From positions 1 through 52,829 of the forward strand of contig JAUJNL010000059.1 of the NCBI GenBank assembly GCA_030448185.1: a stretch of 52,829 bases of DNA, written 5' to 3'. Each line of letters starts with the position of its first letter. Position 1 is the stretch's first letter. Both the position numbers and the translations under genes were made by a program. Origin of the DNA: Cytophagales bacterium (GTDB lineage Bacteria; Bacteroidota; Bacteroidia; Cytophagales; 172606-1). The notes beneath the pieces were generated by a model. It was not told where the DNA came from. It did not search any database and worked only from the letters and a program-made list of their open reading frames with translations. This document shows positions 26,165 through 35,516 of this stretch, piece after piece.

Positions 26165-26766
26165 AGGAAAAAAAGGGATGAAGTACGGCGGGGAAAATAG
26201 TGGTGAGAAAGGAGAGCAGGCACCCACCTGCTCCCCTCCTTTTCCGTTAAGCGGCGGCTTCTCCGGGTTCGCTGCCCGGCACCAGGGCGGGCAGGTGGTA
26301 GTGGTGGTACGCCTCGAGGAGGCAGGTATCCGAAAGCGTTTCGACGCGGAAGATTTTGTGGCTTGCGGCAAAGTCATGCAGGCCTTTCACCGTTTCCGGA
26401 CCCGCTACTTCGTCCACCTCAAACTCGGCAATGTGGTAGATGATGGCGGGCTTCTGCTTCTCGTTCTTCTTGGCCACGAACCGGGCCGTAATCTTCACGT
26501 CCGAGAGGGTCACGTCTTCGTAGAACAGGTCCCGGGCCAGCTTCTCCAGTTGTCGCGGCTGTAGCCGTGGAACAGGATGGCAGACACGCAATTCTTCTCG
26601 TCCACGAAGAAGAGTTCCACCCACTTCTTGCGGCCCATTTGCAGAATGTCGTCCTCGAAGAACCGCCAGGCCATGGGAATGAACGAAAGGCTGTCTCGGG
26701 TGGGATTACCCCCGTTGACGTTGAAGTTACCGGCTTTGGGATGAACTCAGCCAAAAGGTCGCCCTG

Positions 26767-29136
26767 ATGACTGGTCTACAAAACCGTACGTGCTTATTTC
26801 TAAGCATACGGCTCCTCGTAAGTATATCCATTTGGAAGCCCTGCTTTGTTATCCAAAGCCGTTTTAGTATCGTGGCAATGACGGTGTAAGAGTTGCCAAT
26901 TTTCCTTATTATCCTTTCCCTGTTTGGAGGTGGGAGTAATATGGTCTAATTCCAACAAGTCACTGTCTCGAAAGGAGAGCCCACAAAGTGCACATTTACC
27001 CATTTGTTTTCGCAGAAGAAAAGCTTTCTTCCCTGGCAAAGTGGGGTATCTGCCTAACCTGCTGCTCCAATAAGTCCAATTGCCATCGTAAGGGGATTTG
27101 TCGTTTTGGACCTTAATATGGCGTTTTATCTTAGTTTCTTTGTGAAATCTCAGATGATAGCCTTTATTTAGTCCAAAAGTCCAATTATTCCCTTCCTTTT
27201 TCAGCAGCCAGTATTTGTGTGCTATCCAAGTTCTGGTTTTCCGTGTATGCCGGCGAAACGCCCATCGTCTTAGTTTGATAAACAGAAGATTATCCATTGA
27301 ATTGAAGGTATCTTTCGCTACTACCGTAGAAAAGTAATTGCACCAACCCGTTATAACGGGGTTCAATTGCTCAATCAGTCTTTTCTGACTGATACTACGG
27401 TTATTACGAATGATCCCCTGTAGAGTCAATGAATGTTTCTTTATTGACTTCTTAGACGGTTTAATCAGGGTTTTAAACCCTAATGGTTTCCCCTTCAGAT
27501 GTCCGGTTTGGTTTTTTCCTACCTCATACTGTCGTACGTGCATTCCCAGGAAGTCGAAACCAACTTTACCTTCGGTAGTGGGTTGAAAGGTGTGGGTGAT
27601 GCTTGTTTTGCTTTCTTTCATCTGCAAACCAAGTTCCCCCAACCAACCCGCTAACAATTCCCGGCATTGTTTAATTACTTCTTCTTTTTCATGCAGCACC
27701 AGAAAATCGTCTGCGTAGCGAATAACTTTCACCGGATTGACATTGCCTGTGCTTGTGTGCTTTTTCCTCGGAAACTTCTTTTTTAGATATTGCTCCATTC
27801 CGTGCAGGGCTATATTTGCCAACAGAGGGGAAATCACCCCGCCTTGTGGGGTGCCTGCTGTTGTTTCCGTAAAGCCTGTTTGTTCCATTACTCCCGCCTT
27901 TAACCACTGGTTAATCAGGCGGTGTAAAGTTGGAAAAGAGGAAACCTTTTCAAGTAATTTCTGATGATTAATGCGATCAAAGCATTTCTCAAGGTCTGCA
28001 TCCAAAACATACTTAGGCTTGAACTTGACACTTTCAAATATTGCCGCAATAGCGTCATGGGCTCCTCGTCCCGGTCGAAATCCATAACTATTGGCTTCGA
28101 ATTTTGCTTCCCATTCTGGCTCTAAGCCTAATTTTACCAGTGCTTGTGTGGCCCGGTCCCGCATGATGGGTATGCCTAACGGTCTTTTCTCAGTTGATCC
28201 CGGCTTGGGAATCCAAACCCTTCTCAGGGGTTTAGCTTTATCTGATAAAGTCAGGTTTTGGCTTACCACTATCCGTTGAGATGGCGTCAGAGATTTTACG
28301 CCGTCAATTCCAGCCGTTTTCTTGCCTTGGTTGTCCTGGGTTACTCTTCGGGTTGCCAATAATTTGGCCGAACAGGATTTGAGCAACAGTTTTTGCAATT
28401 GGTGAACTGTTTTCGTATTGCCCTTTCTACTGGCTTGATAAATCCGTTTTTGCAGTTTGAATACGGTTGTTTCAACTTTCTTCCAGTTGATCGTATTCCA
28501 TTCATACATCGGTTTTTGGTCCGTGTTCATCGTCTTGACTGTTACTTACTTGATTTATCATTTACCTACGTTAAGTACGTCAGCATATCCCAGGCATTAC
28601 CCTGGGCCTTAGCTTCTTACTTAATCCTGTTCCTGTTTAGCATGCGGTTGGCTACCTGCTGACCAGAATGGGCAGAGCATAAACAGGAGTTACCTTGTTC
28701 CTGCTATCTGTTGAGGTTGAATAAAGTTCAACCCAGAAAGGTTAGTGCTATACTCTTCACCGGATTGCGTGTCGTCTAAGCGATACTTTTTCGACGAGGA
28801 AAGTACCCGGCAATCATTCCTTATTTAGGGCAAGCTTCTCAAACCACTACCGGTTTGAATTCCTGAGTAAGCTTGTTTACCGTGACGATGATTCAAGCGT
28901 ATATTCGTTTTCCTGCACATACTTTCACACTTGCGGAAGGTCACCCATCAGGTTTAGGCTTATTCCGCTTTCTTTCCCGCTTCACCCTGACAAAGTGCCA
29001 CCCTTGAAAAGGTGGGGAAAGCGTTTTCTTCTGCTTAGAGAGAAGGTTGAGTAGTCCTCAACACCAGATAGTAAGTTATTGTAAGCCGCTAAGGCTTACA
29101 ACGCTTATTTATGTGTTCATAAGCAACAAGTCACAC
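26767..29136 (-). mobile_element. Group II intron (about 2.37 kb)
   Basis: The 5' end reads GTGTGACTTG (29136 downward), matching the GUGYG consensus. A domain V-like hairpin, GAGCCGTATGC then a loop then GCACGTACGG, lies near 26778-26812, about 10-45 bases before the 3' end. The boundary was placed at AT|CAG (26767/26766) by the AY rule. The stretch 28531-29100 upstream of the open frame is non-coding ribozyme (domains I-III). It carries a reverse transcriptase/maturase with HNH nuclease and sits in a coding gene in the sense direction. Confidence 0.88.
26800..28530 (-). CDS. ltrA: Group II intron reverse transcriptase/maturase
   Basis: A 576-residue intact protein. The N-terminal reverse-transcriptase domain (about residues 60-310) includes GIDGVKSLTP, the block TPQGGVISPLLANIAL and the catalytic YADD near residue 268. 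The maturase domain X (about 380-470) includes NPVITGWCNYF. A C-terminal HNH endonuclease (about 510-565) has CALCGLSFRDSDLLELDH and the second metal-binding LLHRHCH. It splices its own intron and copies it into new sites. Length and domains are normal, so the intron could still move. Confidence 0.93.
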   Translation of the reverse strand: MNTDQKPMYEWNTINWKKVETTVFKLQKRIYQASRKGNTKTVHQLQKLLLKSCSAKLLATRRVTQDNQGKKTAGIDGVKSLTPSQRIVVSQNLTLSDKAKPLRRVWIPKPGSTEKRPLGIPIMRDRATQALVKLGLEPEWEAKFEANSYGFRPGRGAHDAIAAIFESVKFKPKYVLDADLEKCFDRINHQKLLEKVSSFPTLHRLINQWLKAGVMEQTGFTETTAGTPQGGVISPLLANIALHGMEQYLKKKFPRKKHTSTGNVNPVKVIRYADDFLVLHEKEEVIKQCRELLAGWLGELGLQMKESKTSITHTFQPTTEGKVGFDFLGMHVRQYEVGKNQTGHLKGKPLGFKTLIKPSKKSIKKHSLTLQGIIRNNRSISQKRLIEQLNPVITGWCNYFSTVVAKDTFNSMDNLLFIKLRRWAFRRHTRKTRTWIAHKYWLLKKEGNNWTFGLNKGYHLRFHKETKIKRHIKVQNDKSPYDGNWTYWSSRLGRYPTLPGKKAFLLRKQMGKCALCGLSFRDSDLLELDHITPTSKQGKDNKENWQLLHRHCHDTKTALDNKAGLPNGYTYEEPYA

Positions 29137-29281
29137 CGTCAAACCGGTACTGCCTGGGCTGGCCTTCCAGGTAGCGAAATTTGCCCGTAACGGCCAGAGG
29201 GTTACCGCCGGCAATGGCGGGCAGTGCAGGAGTTGCCTCGGTTGCTGCTCCATTGGATGAGACTTGGGTTTGGGTAGTCAT

Positions 29282-29864
29282 GGTTATAAAAGGTTTGGTG
29301 AATTTTCGAAGGGAGAGCAACCAATGTGTAAAATACTAGTAATCACCTGACATTTAGAATGGCCATTCTATTGTTCATGATGGCACTAAACGTATTTAAT
29401 TGGCTTACTACTCGTTATTGCTTAGATAAATATACGAATATATTACATAATACCAAAGCCTTAAGGCAGAAAATTACGTCCAAAATGGTAAATATTTTAC
29501 AATTTCGCCAACGTATATGTAGGATTTAAGTATTGCGTTATACAACGATAGAAAGGGAAGGTGCGGAGTACACTGTCGGGCAAAAGGCGGAGTAAGGAGG
29601 GAGTACAGTTGGACGGAGCCTTTTTTGAGCGCACTGGCCGGGAGCGGTGTAAGCAGCACCTGTGCGGTGGACGCGGGATAGGATGTGTCCCGGAAAGAGA
29701 AGAGCCGGTAGGGGAACGGCATTCCGGGAACATAGGCCACAAAGAGCGCGAAATCGGGAAGGCGGGGGGGATCGCCCGGTACAAAGAATCATTTATTCCA
29801 TTTACAGGCCTCCGCCCTACCATCGGCGGGGGCCGGCGGCTTGCGGAACGGGAGGCTATCCCCT
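29282..29864. other. Intergenic stretch with GC-rich, gene-poor part
   Basis: The first part (to about 29530) is AT-rich and probably holds the promoter of the intron-split gene. The part 29550-29860 is GC- and G-rich and has short frames on both strands, none with protein-like composition or a family motif. I see no tRNA. It could hold structured RNA or the remains of a gene, but I cannot support either. Confidence 0.4.
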
Positions 29865-30322
29865 TTACAGGGTGCCTTCGTCGGCCATCGAGTAGTAGCC
29901 CTCGGTTGAGAGGATCAGATGGTCGAGGATAGGCAGTTCGAGCCACTGACCGGCTTGCTTGAGCTTGCGGGTCAGGTCCATGTCTGCGTGGCTGGGCGTG
30001 AGGTTGCCACTCGGATGGTTGTGCGCTAAGATTATGGCACAGGCACGACATTTAAGGGCGGTAACGAAGATGAGCTTGGGATCTGCTACCGTACCGGCAA
30101 CGCCCCCGGTGGAGATGAGCGTGGAGCCCATGACCCGGTTGCTCCGGTCAGCATCAGGATGCGGAACTGTTCCAGCAGGCAGATTTTGCTCTGGTCCCAG
30201 CTCTCCAGCAGGATGCGGTAAGCGGAAGCGGAGCAGGTAACTCTTGGACGTTGAGCGGCAGGGACCCGGTTGCGGTACACCAATTCGATTTCGGCGATGG
30301 TGGAAGCGGTTTTGCGTTTCAT
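29865..30322 (-). pseudogene. RadC-family JAMM-domain protein, one frameshift
   Basis: Starts MKRKTASTIAEIELVYRN at 30322. The frame stops being RadC-like near 30145, where a C run is one base short, and continues in the next phase as VMGSTLISTGGVAGTV, ALKCRACAIILAHNHPSG and LTPSHADMDLTRK to YYSMADEG, the end of the RadC domain (HNHPSG...D is the metal-binding JAMM motif). Restored length is about 150 residues, the usual size for the single-domain RadC copies on Bacteroidetes conjugative elements. Its biochemical role is not established. It is alone at the left of IS1 copy B. Confidence 0.8.
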
Positions 30323-30562
30323 GGCAGTAAGTTGTTTAGGTGAAACATTCTTTTGCCATGCACAAAGGAGACGGGACGGACCCAAGGCAAACAGGAAACT
30401 GAATAAACCAGCCAGGGTAAGGGAGCAGGCTTTATGCGGTAGTCTTTTGCCGGAGTCGAACCGGTCTCTAACTTTTGCTAAAATGAATGGATTCAAATAG
30501 AGAGGGATGACAGCCTTGGGGAAGCTTTATGCATTAAAAAGAAGCCTGCTAGATTATAAATG

Positions 30563-31365
30563 GGTAGTGGTTAAGTAGAGGCTGATTTTAGAAATTGGTA
30601 ACTTAGGAAGAAAGGTTTAAAAAGCATATGATTCAGATTACCAAGGCATGTCCTCATTGCGGTAGTATTGACTTAGTGAGCAACGGCCATAATAAGAAAA
30701 ACGGTAAGCAAAAGTATTTACTGTAATGGCTGTGACAGATACGGCACTTTGGATGCAGCTCCCGCTATATAGTGAAGAGCGCAAAGAAGAGATTCTGAAA
30801 GCCTATTTTGAAAGACCCAGTATGCGGGGTATTGAACGCGTTTTGGCGTAGCCCGGCAAACGGTCTCTGCCTGGCTCAGGCAGCAAGGCGAAAAGCATCC
30901 AGATCTGGAGGCTACCTTGGGTGATGTGCCTACCTGAGCAGGATGTGCTCGAGTATGACGAATTGCAGCACTTTGTCAAAAAAAGCCAAAAGCGCTGGCT
31001 CTGGACGGTAATCAGCCGGAAAACACGTAAAATCATTGCTTTCTTTATTGGGGACCATAGTATGGAGAGTTGTAAGATACTTTGGCAAAGAATTCCCGAA
31101 AGATTACGCTGCCAGACCAGCTTTTCCGATTTCTGGGAAGCATACAATTTTATCTATCAGCAGACTGGGCAGCATCAGAAAGTAGGCAAAGAATCCGGTC
31201 AAACTAACCACATGGAACGCTGGAACAATACCATCCGTCAGTGGATGGGTAGACTTACCCGAAAGACGCTTTCTTTTCTAAATCTGACTTTTACAATGAA
31301 CTCGTCATCCGCCTTTTCATTGTCCGCTACAACCTCAGTAAATCAGTCTCTACTTAACCACTACC
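30563..31365 (+). mobile_element. IS1-family element, copy B, inverted relative to copy A
   Basis: An 803-base element with the same ends as copy A. The left flank is TATAAATG (30555-30562), the exact reverse complement of copy A's left flank. The right end cuts into a monooxygenase gene. Aligned with copy A, it differs by six indels and two substitutions. Confidence 0.85.
30628..31357 (+). pseudogene. IS1-family transposase, several frameshifts
   Basis: The same protein as in copy A but broken by single-base slips: extra T near 30720, a lost C and an extra TA near 30765, a lost T near 30842, an extra C near 30933 and a lost T near 31275. The downstream three quarters (30930-31260) still read as the conserved core without copy A's stop. 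All but one of the slips are in homopolymers; the remaining one is a two-base TA gain. Confidence 0.8.
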
Positions 31366-31535
31366 GTCCATTCTATTCTTAACATGAACTGCCCGGCTTC
31401 CTCCTCGCACTCGGTTAGTTCGTAGGCGAGGCAGTAGGGCGAAGCGTCTAATTGGGCCGCTGCCTGCGCGTAGGCAGCCAGCAGTGATTCCCGTTGGGAA
31501 GGTTCCACCTTGTAGCGGATGTATTCAATGACCAT
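31366..31535 (-). pseudogene. ABM-type monooxygenase remnant, cut by IS1
   Basis: Starts MVIEYIRYKVEPSQ and has the ABM (antibiotic biosynthesis monooxygenase) pattern of short alternating beta strands with LLAAYAQAAAQLDAS and AYELTECEEE. After FMLRIEWT the frame enters the IS end and soon stops, so the last 35-40 residues of the ferredoxin-like fold are missing. In related genomes such genes often sit beside truncated hemoglobin genes, as here; the divergent HxlR gene may have controlled both. Confidence 0.6.
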
Positions 31536-31605
31536 GATCGTAAGGGTGGGTTAGGGGAGAAGAAGTCGGGGTGCGTAAACATAGGAGAAGGCCGGTGGAT
31601 CTCCC

Positions 31606-32106
31606 TTAGGAAGCCGGTTGGTAAGGGCCGCCCGTTTCGCCCCAGCCCCACCGTGGCATGGGCTCTTCCTGTCCAATTGGATTAACAGCCGCCTTAGAAT
31701 TAAGCACGGCCAGCCGGCTGCCCCATTCCAGATACCCGACGAAGGCGGAACGAAACTCAGGATCACTGGCCAGGCCGATTTCATCCGCGCTTTCCAGCAG
31801 CAGTTGAAGCCAGCGTTTGCGGTGGGTTTCACTCAATTGTTTACCTAAATGGTGAGCTACCATATTAGCGTGGCTGCTTTGATCGGTTTGGGTATAGAGA
31901 CGAGGCCCTCCGAATACCTGGGCAATAAAGTGGGCTACGTGCTTGGCGTGCGCCGGGGACATGTGCACAAACACCGGCGAAAGTAGCTTATCGGCAAGTA
32001 CTTTGTCGTAGAATACCCCGGTAAGCTTTTCCAAAGCTTCTGTGCCCCCAACCCATTCGTACAAAGTAGGGATTGGTCTTGGGGAGGATGTATGCAACTC
32101 TTCCAT
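31606..32106 (-). CDS. Group II truncated hemoglobin
   Basis: A 166-residue protein with the trHb pattern: TLYEWVGGTEALEKLTGVFYDKVL (start of the fold), LLSPVFVHM, and the heme-proximal stretch HANMVAHHLGKQLSETHRKRWL, where a histidine near residue 86 is the likely iron ligand. Such globins bind oxygen or nitric oxide and are often used in oxidative or nitrosative stress. It is divergent from HxlR across a gap holding a strong inverted repeat, and is followed on the same strand by the monooxygenase remnant. Confidence 0.85.
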   Translation of the reverse strand: MEELHTSSPRPIPTLYEWVGGTEALEKLTGVFYDKVLADKLLSPVFVHMSPAHAKHVAHFIAQVFGGPRLYTQTDQSSHANMVAHHLGKQLSETHRKRWLQLLLESADEIGLASDPEFRSAFVGYLEWGSRLAVLNSKAAVNPIGQEEPMPRWGWGETGGPYQPAS

Positions 32107-32173
32107 TTAATTTGATGGCGTTTATGGTGGTTTTGTGCTGTTAATATACCAACTTGCCCTTTGCTAATAAAGT

Positions 32174-32210
32174 ACTGACTTAATGGTCAGGGACTTACCA
32201 TTAAGTCAGT
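32174..32210. promoter_or_regulatory. Candidate operator between hemoglobin and HxlR genes
   Basis: ACTGACTTAATGGT (32174-32187) and its exact reverse complement ACCATTAAGTCAGT (32197-32210) are separated by 9 bases. It lies 34 bases before the HxlR start and 67 bases before the hemoglobin start, in the divergent promoter region. This is the expected form for an HxlR operator controlling both genes. Confidence 0.65.
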
Positions 32211-32243
32211 TTTACTGATCCCCAACCGAATAAATTTTAGAAC

Positions 32244-32618
32244 GTGATCAAAAAAGATAAAAATTACCTGATTCACTTGCATGATAGGCGCTACTACTGC
32301 CCGGTAGAAGTGGCGTTAGACGTAATCGGGGGTAAATGGAAAGGGGTAATTATCTGGTATTTGCTGGAAGGCTCTTTGCGCTTTAGTGAACTCAAGCAAA
32401 AGATCAACACCGTTTCCGAAAAAGTACTGATCCGGGAACTCAGGGCTCTGGAAAAAGCTGGTTTGGTAACCCGGACAGTACACCCGCAGGTTCCACCAAG
32501 AGTAGAGTACGCTTTATCGGAGTTTGGTCACACCCTGCGGCCGCTTGTGGAGCAGATCAGTGCTTTTGGGGAAATCTACTCGGGCCGGTTTGGACAAGTG
32601 GTGGAAGTACCTCTTTAG
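32244..32618 (+). CDS. HxlR-family transcription regulator
   Basis: A 124-residue protein with the HxlR winged helix: CPVEVALDVIGGKWKGVIIWYL, then LRFSELKQKINTVSEKVLIRELRALEKAGLV and a C-terminal dimerisation helix. The conserved cysteine (YYCPVE) near residue 19 is the usual redox- or electrophile-sensing residue of this family. It is divergent from the truncated hemoglobin and monooxygenase genes and almost certainly regulates them through the inverted repeat in between. Confidence 0.85.
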   Translation: MIKKDKNYLIHLHDRRYYCPVEVALDVIGGKWKGVIIWYLLEGSLRFSELKQKINTVSEKVLIRELRALEKAGLVTRTVHPQVPPRVEYALSEFGHTLRPLVEQISAFGEIYSGRFGQVVEVPL

Positions 32619-33046
32619 AGATTAGCGGTCTCGGGCCGTGTCTTATGAATCAAGACGCAATAGAAGTGCGGTCATGAGAACACCTCTTATTATCCGGAAT
32701 GGCCTTCTGTCTCATCTGTCTTCAAGGGAAACAGGTGAATCAGTATTTGGGGTTCACCCGGAAAATGGACACTTGGAAGAGAGCCGTTTTCAGCTAGACA
32801 AAGCCCTTATTAAGGTAAAGCAAAACGTTGAATTGTTGAGAGGGTGGGAGAAGTCCCGCCCTCTTTCTGTTTCTAGGCTGAATGTGTTACGAAAAACGGT
32901 CATTTTTTGTAAAGCTATTGCCGGACAAGACAAATAATATCCCATTACAACACTAAATTGCCGTCCCGGGTAACGAGAAAAAGCATTCTCCGGCGGGAGG
33001 AGCCGCTTTCTAGGGTCGGGCACATTACTAAACGGTAAGCAACGTT
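32619..33046. other. Intergenic stretch, no supported gene
   Basis: About 430 bases between HxlR and AraC. A plus-strand frame of 99 codons at 32638 lacks protein-like features and any motif, so it is left out. No RNA gene was seen. Confidence 0.5.
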
Positions 33047-33961
33047 ATGGGACCGGGAAGCCGCATCAAAGCCTATACTGCAGAAGCATTCGGGCAAAAC
33101 TACATACTAGCCAAACCAGAAAAAGCCAACCTGCTGAAGGCAAATTTTGGTGCATTTTTCATTGTCAGGGTTGAGGACATGAGCCGCCTGATGAAATTAC
33201 CGGTGCCACCGGTCCGCATCCCCAACCATATCCTGCTCTACCTCACGGGGGGAGAAGCGGTAATGAACATCGGTAGCCAGCCCTACAAGATTGCCCGCAA
33301 TGAATGCCTGCTCGTGCCGGCCGGGCAGGTATTTTCCTTCGACAAAGTGGAAGCTAACACCGGCTACTTGTGTAATTTCCACAATGCGTTTCTCACCGGG
33401 CGGCTTACGTCCGCTGAATTGCTTGGCTTCGAGTTTCTGCAGGTCTGGGGCAACCCGTTTATTGGATTGACTGGTCAAAACTCCGTATTTGTAGTCAATT
33501 TGCTCGAACGCCTGCTGGTTGACTATACAGCGCGGGGAGTAGCTAGTCCGGACCTGCTGCAGTCGTATCTGGTCGCCCTGCTCCATGAGCTCAACGAGGC
33601 CTATCAGCCCGCCAGCCCCGCTCCCCGCAGCCGTGCCGTGCTCATCACCAACCGGTTCAAAGAGTTGCTCTTCGCCCACCTCAAAACCAAACACCGGGTA
33701 AGCGATTACGCCGCCCTGCTGCATTTTTCTCCCAACCATCTCAACAAAGCCGTCCGGGCAGTGACGGGTAAATCGCCCGGCGCGTGGATTGAAGAGGCCA
33801 TTGTACTGGAAGCAAAAGTATTGCTCTGCCAGAGCGAAGGTCCCATCAGTGAGATAGCCGCCCAAATCGGCTTGTTTGATCCCTCTTACTTCACCCGGCT
33901 CTTCAAGAAGCACGAGGGAGTAACGCCGCTGGCTTTTCGCAAAAAGATTGATAAATCCTGA
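33047..33961 (+). CDS. AraC-family transcription regulator
   Basis: A 304-residue protein. The N-terminal part has a cupin-like ligand domain (YLTGGEAVMNIGSQPYKI and ECLLVPAGQVFSF), and the C-terminal 100 residues carry two helix-turn-helix motifs: SDYAALLHFSPNHLNKAVRAVTG and ISEIAAQIGLFDPSYFTRLFKKHEG. This is a typical Bacteroidetes AraC regulator. Its targets are not visible; the genes on both sides are unrelated or mobile. Confidence 0.88.
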   Translation: MGPGSRIKAYTAEAFGQNYILAKPEKANLLKANFGAFFIVRVEDMSRLMKLPVPPVRIPNHILLYLTGGEAVMNIGSQPYKIARNECLLVPAGQVFSFDKVEANTGYLCNFHNAFLTGRLTSAELLGFEFLQVWGNPFIGLTGQNSVFVVNLLERLLVDYTARGVASPDLLQSYLVALLHELNEAYQPASPAPRSRAVLITNRFKELLFAHLKTKHRVSDYAALLHFSPNHLNKAVRAVTGKSPGAWIEEAIVLEAKVLLCQSEGPISEIAAQIGLFDPSYFTRLFKKHEGVTPLAFRKKIDKS

Positions 33962-34011
33962 AAGTCGTTTGATTAGTCCTACCCCGGTGGGGCCGAACGG
34001 GAGATCTTTGC

Positions 34012-35131
34012 TAAGTAGTCAAGCGAAAGTAATCCGGTATTTTGAGCCAAAGTTTTGCAGGATGTTTTCCAGCGCCTCCCTCAGGGTAGTGGCCGGAGAA
34101 AGTCTTTGGGTTCAAGCCAGTGATATTTAATGTGCTTCCACAGGATTTCAATCAGGTTGAGTCGGGGGCAGTAAGGGGAATGAACGGATGAGCAGTCCTT
34201 TCTTTTGCCATTCTTTGCGTCTGGCTTCAAAAAGCTTGCTGCGGTGAGTGGAAGCGTTGTCAAGGATCACAACTGTTTTCTTTCGGATAGTGGCGGCAAA
34301 TTCATCAAAACAAGCCCTGACCAGCTCTGCCGTAGCCGCTCGCGGACTGGTGAAGGCCCAAAGCCCGTTGCTGCGGCTCATGAAAGCCGACCTGGTCAGG
34401 TTCCGCCTCTGGGTGGCAGGCATGAAAACCTCACTTTTTCCCTTCACCTGCCAGCCCCAGGGCACCACTGCGCTCAGCTTCACCCCCATCTGACCGAAGT
34501 AGTACAGATCCACCTGCCCTGAATCCTCCCACTGCTGCAAAGCTTTTGTCTGCTGAAGGAAAAACTCAAAATCTGCTTCATTATCTGCTTCATTCCTCAG
34601 GTGCCGGCCGCTGCGGCAGGCGCTTGCAAGAGAGCCCCTGCTGGCGGAAAACTCTCCTCAGACTCCACACCGACAGTGTTTTCTGCCACTGCTCCTGTAT
34701 GCGTTCTGCCACACACCGGGTCCGGTGCAGACCCTCTCTTACCCAGCCGGCTGCTGTTTTTTTTCCTGCTGTAAGGCCGCAGGGACGACCGCTGCGGGCA
34801 GCATCCCGAAGGTGAATCCGCTGAGTATGCCCCTCTTTCTGCCCGTTCTGCTTTTGCTGTGCCTGCTGCTTTTCCCATTTGCTCAACCAGCCGCTGACCG
34901 TATCACGGTCCACTGAAAACAACTCCGCCAGTTGCCCGGTCCGCTGCCCCTGATGGCTCACCAGCAGTGCCTGCGCCCGTACCCGCTCGCGGTGATTGTC
35001 ACTCTCCCGGTATAATCGCTCCACCTGATGCTGCTGATCCGGAGTTAATTTTATAAACCGCATCCTGATGCTTTTTTTCCGCAAAGCCAGCACAAAATGA
35101 AAATACCCGGAAACTTATGCTCGCCTACTTA
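34012..35131 (-). mobile_element. IS630-family element
   Basis: Its ends are imperfect inverted repeats of about 30 bases: TAAGTAG from 34012 and its complement ending at 35131, matching further inside (AAGT...TCCGGTATTTT and its mirror). IS630 elements insert at TA, and TA dinucleotides are present at both ends. It carries one transposase, described separately. Confidence 0.7.
34019..35063 (-). pseudogene. IS630-family transposase, frameshifted
   Basis: The N-terminal frame (35063 to about 34600) starts MRFIKLTPDQQHQVER and has the IS630 helix-turn-helix (GQLAELFSVDRDTVSGWLSKWE) and a second helix-turn-helix (WSLRRVFRQQGLS). The DDE core follows in another frame (LYYFGQMGVKLSAV, TVVILDNASTHRS), and the end comes in a third (PYCPRLNLIEILWKHI, with the catalytic E, and REALENILQNFG to 34019). 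Two or more slips are needed. All domains are present and full length, so sequencing error is plausible. Confidence 0.75.
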
Positions 35132-35516
35132 ATCATTACGTGCAGTGCAAACCCTCTCGCTTTACTTGACTCTCTGCCTAGCCTTTTTGCAACTTGCTTG
35201 CCGGAAGGATCAAAAGGATTAACGCTCTTGAAGGATTCTTTTGCCATCGCTGTTCTCGACCAGTTTACTTTTCAGTGAACAGTTGAAAGTACTTCTAGCC
35301 ATGCATTTTATGAAACATCTTTACTACCGGTTCATTTATTTACCCCTACTTGCGTCCCTGCTGATGAGTCTGTCTCTGCACGGACAGCAGTACACCTTCC
35401 AGTGGCATATCGGCCCTAAAAATCAAAGCTCGATCACCTTTGAAAGGCCAGAAGCCATTGCTGCTAGCCCCTGTGGCGATGTATACATAGTGGATTATTT
35501 TAAAAACCGGATTATT

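Larger units (their letters stand above)
26247..29281 (-). pseudogene. Unknown plasmid gene split by a group II intron
   Basis: Exon 1 is 29281-29137 (starting MTTQTQVSSNGAATE) and ends in QYRFDG. Exon 2 runs from about 26766 to 26247, starting with LAEFIPK and continuing GNFNVNGGNPTRDS, MAWRFFEDDILQMG, RKKWVELFF, then after a single slip near 26555 KITARFVAKK to EPGEAAA. The intron is on the same strand as the gene, so splicing could restore it. Exon joining at the AT|CAG boundary, with two compensating indels near 26752 and 26734 (a G gained, a C lost), gives a continuous frame. Total length would be about 220 residues. No family is recognised; it precedes the exonuclease gene, so a recombination role is possible. 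Confidence 0.6.

Noticed and set aside
29550..29864. Possible structured RNA in the GC-rich stretch
   Set aside because: I could not draw a convincing set of paired stems or match a known RNA by eye; left as unassigned.
29497..30051. 184-codon minus-strand frame over the RadC end
   Set aside because: It is a shadow of the RadC frame plus proline/arginine-rich noise with no motif.
32638..32937. 99-codon plus-strand frame between HxlR and AraC
   Set aside because: No start signal, no family motif and a composition that does not look like the neighbouring genes; the first third overlaps likely regulatory DNA.
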